From: Viscum album | Taxonomy: Eukaryota; Streptophyta; Magnoliopsida; Santalales; Viscaceae | Reading direction: 5' to 3' | Assembly: GCA_963277665.1 (NCBI GenBank) | Contig: OY728147.1 | Location: 1,262,439,424 to 1,262,503,423 of the forward strand | DNA: 64,000 nt | In this document: one piece after another, positions 25,246 through 36,643 of the stretch | Layout of the letters: each line of letters begins with the position of its first letter | How positions within the stretch are numbered: the first letter of the stretch is position 1 | Program-made: the position numbers and the translations under genes | Notes under the pieces: model-generated | Database searches by the model: none | Seen by the model: only the letters and a program-made list of their open reading frames with translations | Told to the model about the DNA's origin: nothing

Positions 25246-28200
25246 TACAATAACATGACATCAATGATTACAAGATCTAGTGTTTTTTAACCATATGTCA
25301 CATTATTATTTTCCTAAATATATTTTAGGTTTATAGTTTTAGATAATTAGAACAAAATATTATATAGAAAACCCATACATTAAAAGTGAACATTTAAACA
25401 TAGTATCCATTTTACCATAAAAAACATTTTAAATAAAAAATAGTTTTTCTTCTTGATATACCACAAAACGTTTCACCTTCACATCATCCTTGTACTTAGT
25501 TGTCCTTAAATCCTATCAAAAACAATTATAAACTGGGGATGAGCACAACAATATTAGTAAGGGAAATTAAAAAAGAAAGAGAACCTCAGTCCTGTGAAAA
25601 ATATGAAAATGCATAATATACTTACCTTTATCACATTATTCTTTGAGATTATGGAATTAATAATTTCTATATAAACATCACACACATTTTTCTAAAATAA
25701 AAATTTTAAAAACCATAACAAACACATATAAAACATGTTGGAAGCTTGGAGCATCGTTGGAGTAACCACAATAGCTACTCATGGAAGACCTTCATGGTTA
25801 ACTTCTGATCATTACCATAAAGTAACAATCATATATACTAATTTTTAGTCATAAAATTTAATCTTGTAATACCCACAATAGTATATTCACATTATCTCAT
25901 AGTATAAACATAATCAGTTAACTCTTTATCATATATGTCATAACCATACAGTCGACTTCTATATCTAGAGTACCCAAAGCATTAGATACTATAATGTAAC
26001 CACCCGTCCTTGGTTTCTAAGAGAACCAAACATTATTGGTTAATATTGTTACTATGAATCTTTTTAAACAATTAACAAGAACCATATGATAATAAAAAAC
26101 ATGAATTCCAACATCATGAAATATATTCTCAGAGAAAATAAGATTTTAAATTTTAAATTTTTTTTTTGAAAAAATGAACACATACAAAGGGTAAAATTTT
26201 ATTTGAATATAACCACGTCATATTCTAAATTAAAATTGAAATAAAAGATTATTAATGAAGGTGGTAACACTTTTTCTTGTTTTATAAGTTTAAAAGACAT
26301 TCTTTTTTTGAATTTTGTAAACAAAATTGAAAGATAAACTTTAAAAGAGGATTTTTAAAATAAAGTCCCTTACTTTGAGTCTGATTCATCACATATGTTC
26401 TATATATTCCTTAATAATAAAATTAGTATAATTATTTACTTTATTGAGAACATTTTTTAAATTTATTATTCCTTTTATATCACTTATTTGAAGTTATTTT
26501 CAATTACACAATCATTTAAGTACATCTTAGATGTTTTGATGACATTTGGTTCATAAGTTTGAAATTGAAAAGGTATGCAGACTATATTAAAATATGACAT
26601 TTTAAAACCATATGCATAATAATAATATTTAATTATGTATAATTTTTATAAATCAATTATACATTAAAAAATATCCATTAAATATGGGTATGAAAAAAGG
26701 ACTACATTAAAATCATAGAGGCAGAAGGTCATACATACTCATGAGTAACGTCTCCGTTTTTCAAGGATAATTATGGAAAGACTAAAAGTGTAATTTTATA
26801 TTTAAATAATTATAATTATATTTTAATTAGAATATTAGTTCTTTAAATATACTTATATATATAATCCAAGTGTTGTGGTGATGAAAATGGAATCACATCT
26901 CTTTGTGGACGTGGTAGTCTACACATACACATGAATGACATTATTATTTTTCAGTGAATAGTATGGTAAGAATGAAAATGATATATTATCAATTTATAAT
27001 GATAAATATTTCATTAATATGATATATGGATATTAATTACTCCATTATAATCTAGTCTTGATAAATGGTGATAGAAAGATAATTACATCGGTTTGTGAGG
27101 CGGTAGTCTTCTATACACACAGATGATAATTATTTTCCCATTTGATAAAAGTGGAGATATATATAGGTCATGAAACTAACATAATAATATATAATTATAT
27201 TTAAGATAATTTATTTATTATTTTATCATGATTAAATAAGGTTTTAGGGATGTTTTAAAATAAACAAAACAAGAATTCTTGATTAAAAATGATATCTCTT
27301 CTGTAGAAAATCTATTTTTCTTAACACCTTTAGATTACTAAGGATAGTGTTATACATAAAAAAAGACCTCTATAATTATGGTAGGTATTATATTAATGTA
27401 TTTGGTCATATATTGGCCAAACCAAAAGGGTTTTGATATGTAAGGAAATGAGGATAAGGGCGGCCCTTTTATAAGAGAGAGAGGGGCACTCTTGGCATTT
27501 CACAAATTATTAAATTAATATAAATTAAATTTTAATTAAAAATGTATTAAAATTGATTTATTAATAATATAATATTATCATGGGTATAAATAACATAATA
27601 TAATAAAAATAATATAAATTTCGACTATATTTGTAATTTTATCTTTTGGTTTTAACCCTTATTTATCCCCTTTAACTTTTACCATGACAACATGGATTTT
27701 TACTCTTTGAGGGTTATTATAGTTACTATAAAATGAAAAAGGATACATAAATAGAACATGGTTTATATTTTAAACCATATACTAACAACTTTCAAAAAGT
27801 TAATATTTTTACGAATTTATGTCATTAAATAAAACAATATTTATAATAATATATCAATAATGTAAATTTTCTGAACTATTCATTACTTTGAATTTAATAA
27901 TATCAATATAAAAATTATAATTCAAAACAAATAATTTATTATATCCCTAACATTTCAATATCATATAAAAAGTTATTTTATTTAATTAGTTACCAAAAAT
28001 TTTATTTATTGTAATATTTTTAATATCATTTATTTGGTTTTTCCATTAATTGAATAATTACAGAAATAATGGTGTAAAAGAATTTAAGGAAATTATTTCC
28101 TCCAAAAAAACAAAAAATAAATTAACATGATGATGATAAATATTTTATATTTTTAAATACACTTTATAGTCTATGATATCCTCTATATTAAACTCTTTAA

Positions 28201-29224
28201 AAAATATTACACCTATTAAAAACCAGAGTGCGACACGTCCGACATTTGTTTAAATAAAATAAAATAAAGGTCATAATCTTATCCCAGTGTCCCCAAAAGA
28301 TAAACGATTAGAACTTTGGTTCATTTTGGTCGATATATATACATCCAATAAGATTTAGAAAAGTTTTTTGGTAATATTATGGTTCTTATCATTTTATTTT
28401 TAACCTAAATTACCATATTTACCCTTAACTACGACAATGAAAACTACTAATGTTACTATTCATATTGACCAAAAATAAAATTTAACAATTAAATAAATTT
28501 AAAACCACTGAATAAAATTAAGGAATCTATTTTTTAAAATTAGAAAGATAATTTTCAGAATTTAATTTAAAATTAAATGAGAAAAATTCAATAGAAAATA
28601 ATTTGTTTTTGAAAAAAAATCTTTTTAGATATAAAATATTTTTATACAAAATTCATGTGTAAAATCAATTTCAAAAGCCCTAATTAGATTATTTTAAATA
28701 AAATTGAGCTAAATGAAATTTAAAAATAATATGAAACATAATTTTAATTGGAAATATTTTAAAATAAAATATTTTTTTCAATAATAATCAGCATTTTTCA
28801 ATATTCCTTGAAAAATGAATATTTTGAGAAAAACTTCAAAAATTAATTTAAAGATTATTTTGTCATTATCTATTAAAAAATTAAATTCATCTTTTAAAAT
28901 AAATTTTTGATAACTTTTATATATTATAATATTCACTCATAAAAAGAAGAAAATACTTTTTTCAAGAAAACTTATTTTTTGAAGAATAAAATGACTTTTG
29001 TAAAAATTGTATGATTATTGTATAAACACTTACCAATAAAATTATATTGAGTTAGAACTTTATATATTTTTCAAAAATCAGTTATTCATATTCATACCCA
29101 CTAATTTATCGACTTGTTTATAACAATCACATAATACTATTTATTTGTTTGTTTAATCTCGGTCTGTCTTATATTGTACGCTATCAAACACATTGTTTCC
29201 TTTTAAAAATATGAGAATGTTATA
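25246..29224 (-). repeat. LTR (iii) of composite AB
   Basis: The left edge TACAATAACATGACA is a degraded form of TATAAGGACCCAACC; the right edge is GTTATA at 29,224, followed by the GAGGT flank. A well-preserved TATA box lies on the minus strand at 27,465-27,473 (TATAAAAGG). Type A modules are near 26,712, 26,893 and 27,088, and one type B position lies near 26,366 (CCCTTAC). Confidence 0.8.
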
Positions 29225-29756
29225 GAGGTAATTTTTAAATTTTCTAATAATTTCAAACGAATTTCTTGTTTTAAATTTTATTTCATGAATATAATTTTTC
29301 ATCATCATAAACATGAAATTATTTGAAGATTATTTTAAAATTTTTCATAATTATTTCAAAAGAAAACGTATTCCATAATATTTTGGATTTTTTTTTTAAA
29401 TTTTGAATAATTTATTTCAAACATGAAAAGTTTTATTCTATAGGAATATATCATCAATGACATAAAACTTTTTTTCTCTGTTGTACTAGGGATATTATCC
29501 AATGGTACCATCCATATTTTTTCTCTGGATGGTTTATGATTATGATGATAGGACTTTTATGAAACCCTTTTATTTTCTATGGGTTATCCTATTATGGATT
29601 GATTAAATATTTATGAAACCCATTTTATTTACATGAGTTATAATATTATGATATGATTAATACCTTATAGAACACATATGTATGGTCTTTATTATGTGAT
29701 TGGTGGGCCCATAATTATATATACCTCCAATGAAATGGGTAATGGTTTATATCTCA
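29225..29756 (+). mobile_element. Remnant P2, second part
   Basis: This 532-bp stretch separates elements AB and C. From 29,480 on it aligns with 11,200-11,650 of P1, so it belongs to the plus-strand LTR-like remnant that both elements entered. The first 250 bases are A/T-rich with repeated TTTCAAA blocks, as in 10,740-11,190. Confidence 0.65.
29752..29756. repeat. Target site duplication of element C, left copy
   Basis: TCTCA here and TATCA at 51,896-51,900 flank the two outer edges of element C and differ at one base. Confidence 0.7.
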
Positions 29757-30897
29757 TATAAGGACCCGGCCTTAAACAATACATAATCTTGAGTTAAATT
29801 AATAATTCACATTGGGGATCTTTTTAGGTTTAGAGTTTTAGAGAATTAGGCTATAAATATTACATTACATCTAAAAAATTACAAAGTAGACACTTTTACT
29901 TAGTTTCCATTTTTTTTACAAAATAAAAACTCTTAAAAAGAAACATGTCTACTTTCATGTTTTAGACAACATGACTTTTCATTGATCCCATCCTTGAACC
30001 TATTCATCTTTAAGCCTTGTAGAAAACATTTCAAAAACATTGGATGAGCATAAAGAGATCAGTAAGGGATATAAAATAAGTAATGAAAACATTAACCCAT
30101 CAATAAATACAAATAAATGAATCCATACTTTTCGATCATTATATACCTCATGAAAACATAGGATTTATGAATAACACATAGAAATCATAAATCATAAAGG
30201 TAACTTATGGAATATATAAAATACTTACATTGTAGCTCTCAGAGCTATGTATCGAGTTATGTTGGAATACCCATCACAGTATATTCCCTAAATCTCTTAG
30301 GAGAAACATTAACGTTTACCTCCATCACGTTACCCAATGCATTGGAGAGTTATCTCGGGCTCACCCACCCTAGGTTTATCACAGAACCACCTATATACAT
30401 AAAAAATTCCCAATAACCATAACATATTCATAACACATAACACAAGCATAAAATAAATATAACATTTCCACATTCTAATCACAATATATCAAATCAAGAT
30501 ATTGAAATAAACAATGCTTTATAAAATCATTTTCAAAACCATTTAAAACATTTAATAAAGAGATTTTTGAATCAAAGTGTCCCATACCACTTTGAAGATT
30601 TTAAATGAATTATCATTTGAAAACATTAATTTCTATATGAAAAAATCCTAAAAAAACATTTTGAAGACATGGAAATTAATGAGAAATATTTAGAAGAATA
30701 AATCATTAAAACATTTAAAATGATGTTTTGGTTAAAGAGTTTTTAACAAAATGAGAGACGCTTGACTGAAAATAATTAAGGAATAACATTTAATAGGAAA
30801 ATTATAATATCATGAGAATAAAGGGATTCATGATATAATATTCCAAAGGACAATATACACACCACATAATAGTGAATTGCTTCATAACAACAATGAA

Positions 30898-31690
30898 GTC
30901 TCAATGGAATGTAAATTGAGACGAAATCCCTTATAAAAAATATATCCTTAGATTAAGTATAAATCAATTACATAATAATGTGTGAAAAATAATAATACAG
31001 TAAATATAAGTTTATATTAAGTGTGAAACAATCTTAGGTTATTCACACATATTCATAGCACGACATAATCATGAAGTAGAAGTTTAACCCAAAGAATTGA
31101 AATTGGGTGAAGAAGTTCCCTTACAGAAATTTGACAGCCTAACGACATCACTTTAAAATTAAGAAAATGAATTGATGAGATAGAAATGGGTATATCACCA
31201 CATGGACATAAAATTTATATCAATAAGGATACAGAAGAACATATCCCAATATAAGAAGATATAAATTAAAAGACATAATAAAAAGAAGTCTTTCCAAAAG
31301 AAGAGGGTGAAAGGTTCCGTTACCGATTCGGTAACTTACAATACACACACCCTATGAAAGAAGGATCATACAATGAAGATGTAACTTTCCATAAATTTAA
31401 GTATATTACACAATGAATGCAATCATGGGCAGTACATAAACCACACAAAAGGAAATAGTGGCAATATAACATGAATCTCATGGGAATAAAAAGTGTGGTG
31501 AAAAACCCTTACCACGTTGTAATCAATCAAGTCGTATGACCAAAAGTTAATAACCACCAAATAAATCACAGAATACCATGGATACAAATATTATCATTAT
31601 AATATATATCAAATATTAGTACCAAATACACTATAGGTAATAAATAAGTGGCGAACAATGGAAATCTCACGGAATTGAAAGTGAGATAAG
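30898..31690 (-). repeat. Array of five type B stem-loops in the C 3' LTR
   Basis: Stems start at 30,898 (GTCTCAAT/ATTGAGAC), 31,087 (ACCCAA/TTGGGT), 31,290 (CTTTC/GAAAG), 31,476 (TCTCA, partner mutated) and 31,665 (TCTCAC/GTGAGA), so the spacing is 189, 203, 186 and 189 bp. Each is followed by a version of AAATCCCTTACC. The paired bases differ completely between modules yet stay complementary. The matching array in the 5' LTR is at 37,787-38,575, where the fourth copy keeps its pairing (TCTCAC 38,363 with GTGAGA 38,380). Confidence 0.75.
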
Positions 31691-32044
31691 AAATCTCTTA
31701 CCTTGTGTACGACTTGACATTTTTGTTCCTTGTTATTCATGAATAATAAACTTAAGTTAATTTATAATTTAATAAAAACCCTTATTCAAGTTTATTATTA
31801 TTTTTATATCACTTATTACCATGTTATAAACATTATGCATTCATTTAAGTTAATAAGGGTCATTTTGTCGATATTTGGTACTTGAGTAAAAAATGAACAC
31901 CTTATAATTACAAGTTGTCGATGAGGTCAAGAGTACATTATCTAAAGAATGATATTCATGATTTATATATCATATTTATAATATATATCTAGTATATTTA
32001 TTTATTTATAACAGTACTTAAAATTTGTAGATAAGAAATGAAAT

Positions 32045-32470
32045 GCACCATTCATGGAGACGGTAAGTCATACGTTTGCAAGAATGCTTATTTCATTTCT
32101 ATTTCGTATTTTAATTGAATGAAAGCATAATGATACATAGTTATATTAAAATTACAGTATAATATAATATATAATTTCAATAACTCTGTCCTTTATACAT
32201 CCCACATATGGTATGAATGATTCATATCACTTTGAGGGGGCGGTAGTCCGCACTTCCTCAAATGAAATTTTCGCGTTTACTCCTAATAGAAACCATAAAG
32301 GTATGATATAAATTAAAAATACAGAAGAATAATGAAAAAATAAACATAATATATATTATATATAAATACAATGACATCATAATTTCCACCATGAGAGGTG
32401 GTAGGAGATATTTGAACAATCATCGTTTCGTGAGGCAGTAGTTCACTGTCCACAGAAACTGTATATTCTT
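32045..32470 (-). repeat. Three type A stem-loops in the C 3' LTR
   Basis: The middle module is the clearest in the window: TTTGAGG (32,231-32,237) pairs with CCTCAAA (32,256-32,262), and inside it GCGG pairs with CCGC around a TAGT tetraloop (32,240-32,251). The first, near 32,053, pairs ATTC with GAAT. The third, near 32,425, pairs TTTC and GTG with CAC and GAAA. The 5' LTR holds the matching set near 38,936, 39,117 and 39,308. Confidence 0.8.
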
Positions 32471-32811
32471 TACCCATTAGATGGAGGTGTGTGTAAGTGT
32501 AGTTCTAATAATTATCATAAAAACAAACTAGTAAATTGAGGATAATATTGTTGTTATAAAATAAAGTAATAAAAAGAGTTTATGGGGTCGGAGAAGTAAA
32601 ATAAAACAAACGGACTTAAGAGAACATGTTACCTTTATATTGGGTATCTCTATTTGGATTGAACCAAAAGGTTTACTTGAAGTGCCTTCTACCTAAAGTA
32701 AGTCTTCTAGGTGTAAGAGAGGGATCTTGAGAGATTATTTGGGCTGGTTTTGGACAGTCCAAGGGGCTTGAGAGGTGTGAGGAATGAGTTAGAAGTGGTG
32801 TCCTTTTATAA

Positions 32812-32820
32812 AGGGGAGGA
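32812..32820 (-). promoter_or_regulatory. TATA box of the C 3' LTR
   Basis: Minus-strand TATAAAAGG with a CCCCTCCTCCCC segment just upstream. Equivalent boxes are at 6,959-6,967, 27,465-27,473 and 50,425-50,433. Transcription from here would run through the type A and then the type B stem-loops. Confidence 0.65.
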
Positions 32821-34276
32821 GGGGCTCTTTAGGAAAGTGTGAAAATATTATTTTATTATATAATGATTTTCAGTTTATAAAGATCCAAAACTCATTAAAG
32901 TTGAATATAAGATGACTCATAGTCGAAATAAAATTATCCAATAATAATTGGACTAGTTTGTGGATATTATTTTAATCTTTATAATCTTATTTATCTAAAT
33001 CATTTATTAATGAGGTAACCACTGCGTCATTATTGTTTCATAAATAATTTAATTTATTTGATGACTAAAAATTAAAAAAAAACCATGATGTAGGAAATAT
33101 TTTTATCTTTACTTATAATATTTATAGTAAAATATATAACTTATATAACCCCATGTAAAAATTGATTTACTAAAAGATATTTGTTTTTTTTATTTTTATC
33201 ATTACTTTAAATAAATTAATATAAAGTGTCATTATCACTCTTATGTGGCTCCATGGGGTCCCAAAATAGACCTAATGATGACCATGGTCGAAAATGTATT
33301 AACTAATAGGATTAGGACATAGGTTAGGGTAATTTTATATTATAATAATAATATTTTGTTACCCTTATTTACGAGATTTACCCTTTAACTATGGTAAATA
33401 AAATTTTTACTGAAGTAAATATTCATATTGTCTAAAAATAAAAGTTACCTATTTACAGAATTTGGACCTAATGATTCCAAATATGGAATCCATTTTTAAA
33501 AATTCAAAACATAGAAGTGGAATAAATTAATTTAAAATTAATTACCACTGTCAAAACAAAAATGACGTTTTTAAGAAATAATAACTACAAAAAGATTAAC
33601 ACTTATTTATGTTCAATTTCAAAGTGAAATTACTTCTAATGACCAAAATTGGATTAAATGGTAAAAACATAATCTAATTAAAATTTAAAACCAATTAATA
33701 AGATAATCTAACCATATGAATAAATTATATTAAAAGACAGTTTTGAATTAAAATACATTATTTTTCATTATTCATCAAAAAATGAATTTTATCAGAAAAA
33801 TTCCAAAATTTTACAAAAAGTAAATTTTTATGTCCCAATTCTAAATAAGAATTTTATTTTGTCAAATATAACATATATAAGTAAACAAAACTAGATTTAA
33901 ATAGGGTTCTCCATCAAAAGGCGGTAAATCAATTTTTTAATAAATATTAGAGTATTTATGCTTGAAATCAGATTATTTCTTATTTTAAGCCTCTAAAATT
34001 TATTGGATAAATGTAAAAATATTTTAAAAACATGTATATTCATATTTTAGTTATTTTTATTCATTTATTCCAATACAAAATCTAGGCATTAACTACTATT
34101 TTAAATAATAATATTATATTATTAGTGTGCAATGTAAGATTTCAAAGAAACTTGTTGTTACGTAATCGGGAACGCCAACAAACATAGAATCCCCTTTAAA
34201 GTAAAATTAATTATAAATTTAAAAATTTTAATAAAAAATAAAATGTATTATTTCTTTATTTACCTGGGATGTTACA

Positions 34277-34294
34277 TCCTTCCCCCCTTTTGAG
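34277..34294 (-). other. Polypurine tract of element C
   Basis: On the minus strand, CTCAAAAGGGGGGAAGGA ends directly at the LTR start TGTAACATCCC. This is the plus-strand primer of reverse transcription, and its placement fixes the LTR edge at 34,276. Confidence 0.9.
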
Positions 34295-35860
34295 AATTGC
34301 ATCCCAACAATTTTAAAATTAGGCTTGGAAACTATATTGAAAGTCCTATATCAGAAATAGAGTCAATAAATAAATCACTTTAAAATAATGGAAGAGAAGT
34401 AAAAAGTTTACCCAAGACAATAGATACCAGGATTCCATGAAAACATGGATATGGAGGAGAAAAAAAACCACCATGTTCTAATGGAGAGTGATAGAAACCA
34501 TGATTAGAATAAAGTTAACCACCAGAAAATCACATACTTATGATATATTAAACAGTCTTTGATTCCGTAGTAGGAAAATCTAATAGAAGAAATTTTTATT
34601 TTATATTACTTTTAATTGAGTAATTTATTTATGAGCATAACTAAAAACATAAGGAAACATACTTACTTGTCAGGTAGAATTTCATACTTTACTAAATTTC
34701 TACCACAAACTTATCTTTTCTCCAATCGATGAGTATTAAAACTGACATGGTCTCATTAAAAGCACTAGAATCAACTTATAGAGTATCAAATAATCCACAA
34801 AAGATGAACTGTATATTTCCCCTATCTTTAGACATCAAACAAAACCACAATGATTTGTATAATATTAGATAATCCCAAAAGGATAATCTTTTACAAAAAG
34901 AGAAACTACTCTTAATCCCGAAAATTTGTCAAAAAATACCGAAATATTAGCAAAGACCATTCAATACAGAACTATCCTTAAAATACTTCAAAGTAATCCA
35001 AACAAATATTGAAACCCAAAATTCAAAAGGATTTGATCACATATTCTTCCACAAAAATCATAACATTTATATCCAAAAACATCAACTACTCTTAAAGTCT
35101 CATACTGATGTTTAATTAACCTAAACACATATTCTCTATGATAGGTTAATTATTTCCATAGATAACCCAAAATCAACTTATTCTCGATTCAGAAAATCAG
35201 ATAACTAAAAAAAATTAGTCATACTAACCAGGGACTTCACGTAGTCCAGTGGTGGGCAATAAATCCTAGTCATAATTTGGTTGTGGGTTCAATTCCCACA
35301 GCTTTTTACAACGTGACGGGTTGTCACACGGTCTGCATGTTGTCCTTTTTCAAAAACTATATAATTTTATAACATTCCCAAAAAGAGATAAATTCATTAA
35401 AAATAACCATAACATATTTTAACCACAAAGGTTATCTAATAACTTTAATTTTGAAGAAAAAAATGTATTAAACTGTAATTGGATCAAATTCAAGGATCAT
35501 ATAAACCCAAATGGTTCTTTATAAATATATCCACAGAAGAAAAGATAATTATTCCATGAATAAAATTTTCATATATCAAAATTCAGGGTTACACATACTA
35601 TTAAAAGTCTTCTAATGTAATCCCATCCTCAAAATAGCCTTAATACTTTTAAGCATTTCACTGTCCTAAAATCCACCATAACACTTGAATCCCTTATATG
35701 TGTACTTCTTTATAATTCAAATTTCTTCATGATCCATTAACCATTCCTTTAAAAATTATTCTGAAATACTTATTTCCTACAAACTAAATCATGAATCATA
35801 TACAATTATTCAATAATGTATAGACATCAGTTAAGAAACAATCCATACTTTTCATTGTTC
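34295..35860 (-). other. Internal region of element C, 3' part without coding signal
   Basis: About 1.5 kb of AT-rich sequence between the polypurine tract and the gag fragment. It is collinear with internal regions A and B of the neighbouring composite. Apart from the tRNA-like segment at 35,231-35,303, I see nothing in it: no pol domain, no long frame. Confidence 0.7.
35231..35303 (+). ncRNA. tRNA-like segment, copy C (best preserved)
   Basis: The A box TAGTCCAGTGG (35,242-35,252) fits TRGYNNANNNG and the B box GGTTCAATTCC (35,286-35,296) fits GGTTCRANNCC at every position. A T-arm with a 5-bp stem and 7-base loop is perfect (GTGGG, TTCAATT, CCCAC). A D-arm of GTCC with GGGC is possible. 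The anticodon and acceptor stems do not fold, so this is not a working tRNA gene; a TTTTT run (possible Pol III stop) follows directly. It is antisense to element C. It is best read as a tRNA-derived insertion, SINE-like, carried by the family. Confidence 0.7.
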
Positions 35861-36440
35861 ATTGTCCGTTTCCTCATCCTCAATTGGAATGACATTAGGT
35901 ATTGGTAAAAATATATTTGTATGATCCTGGGGATCCCATTCTAGAACCTTCTTCGTAGGACATCTCTTTGTATAATGACCATACACACTATATTTAAAAC
36001 ATTCAATTGATCCCTCAGAAAGAAATTCTTTCCCATTCCTAGAGTCTACTAGATGCTACCTTTTTCTGTGGCAGGTTCTTGATTTATGACCTTCAATTCC
36101 ACATCTATATAATCTTCCTATCCCTTTGAACCATTTTCCTATATGTTTATTTCCAAATCCTTGACACATAGGTTTTTGAATATAATTACCTTTATGATTA
36201 TTACCTGAACTTCTGTAGGGATTTGTTTCTTGCTTATATGATTCCTTTTAAAAATCACCATGGTTTATGTGGTCAATCATGACTCCAGATAGTTGGTCAA
36301 GAATAACCATATGAGTTCTCATTGCAACTCCCATTTCATTCAGTTGTTCCTTCAGAAATCTGTTATAGTTTTCTTCATATCCACTGTTACTTTGGTTCCT
36401 TCTAGATCCAACCATTTAATAAAACCAAAAAAGGTCAGTG
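35860..36440 (-). pseudogene. gag fragment with two CCHC zinc knuckles (element C)
   Basis: Reading the minus strand from about 36,420 downwards gives a protein-like frame that is unusually well kept: RFLKEQLNEMGVAMRTHMV, then a stop at about 36,247, then a basic linker. Two nucleocapsid-type knuckles follow: YRCGIEGHKSRTC near 36,066-36,105 (first Cys replaced) and FKYSVYGHYTKRCP near 35,960-36,000 (two Cys altered). An acidic tail (PIEDEETDNEQ) ends near 35,865. Such knuckles bind RNA during packaging. E1 and element D each show only one knuckle, so this gag is not simply theirs cut short. No pol follows. Confidence 0.72.
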
Positions 36441-36629
36441 TGAGTATATCAGTAAAATCATCATATAATATCTTACGAGGAGGGTAAATACTAAGATATA
36501 CTTATTCGTGTTATCTTAAACTCATTCATTTTTTCTAAAATAACTATGAATATTTCTAAAATCCTAATAATTATAACAATGTCACTTATGCTTAAAGAAC
36601 ACCATAACCTCTAAAGTTATCTAAACCAA

Positions 36630-36643
36630 CCTCTGATATCAAC
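36630..36643 (-). other. Primer binding site of element C
   Basis: On the minus strand the LTR end CCTTATA is followed by GTTGATATCAGAGG, one base off the initiator-Met tRNA primer site TGGTATCAGAG. This marks the 5' end of the internal region. Confidence 0.85.

Larger units (their letters stand above)
14063..29224 (-). mobile_element. Composite non-autonomous element AB: LTR-int-LTR-int-LTR
   Basis: Three LTRs of about 3.9-4.0 kb in the same orientation alternate with two short internal regions (1.76 and 1.54 kb). The 5 bases flanking the outermost edges are GAGTT (14,058-14,062) and GAGGT (29,225-29,229), 4 of 5 identical, as expected from one original insertion. An extra internal-plus-LTR unit is the usual product of unequal recombination between the two LTRs of neighbouring copies. 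The internal regions hold no gag or pol that I can recognise, so transposition would have depended on another element. The three LTRs are clearly more diverged from each other than the two LTRs of element C, so AB looks older. Confidence 0.82.
29757..34276 (-). repeat. 3' LTR of element C
   Basis: 4.5 kb LTR, reading TGTAACATCCCAGG at its minus-strand start (34,276) and ending GGTCCTTATA at 29,757. Landmarks in element order: TATA box (TATAAAAGG, 32,812-32,820) with a GC-rich CCCCTCCTCCCC just upstream; three type A stem-loops near 32,435, 32,231 and 32,053; five type B stem-loops between 31,690 and 30,898. It is about 570 bp longer than the AB LTRs, close to three extra 190-bp modules. No long open frame is present; the short frame at 30,207-30,416 looks fortuitous. 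Confidence 0.88.

Noticed and set aside
30898..32470. Regularly spaced hairpins resembling a CRISPR array or a satellite
   Set aside because: The step is about 190 bp, the conserved parts are short and differ between modules, and they sit inside LTRs with defined edges. This is neither a CRISPR array nor a free satellite.
35231..35303. Functional tRNA gene
   Set aside because: A box, B box and T-arm are good, but the anticodon and acceptor stems do not pair and no clear anticodon loop can be assigned.
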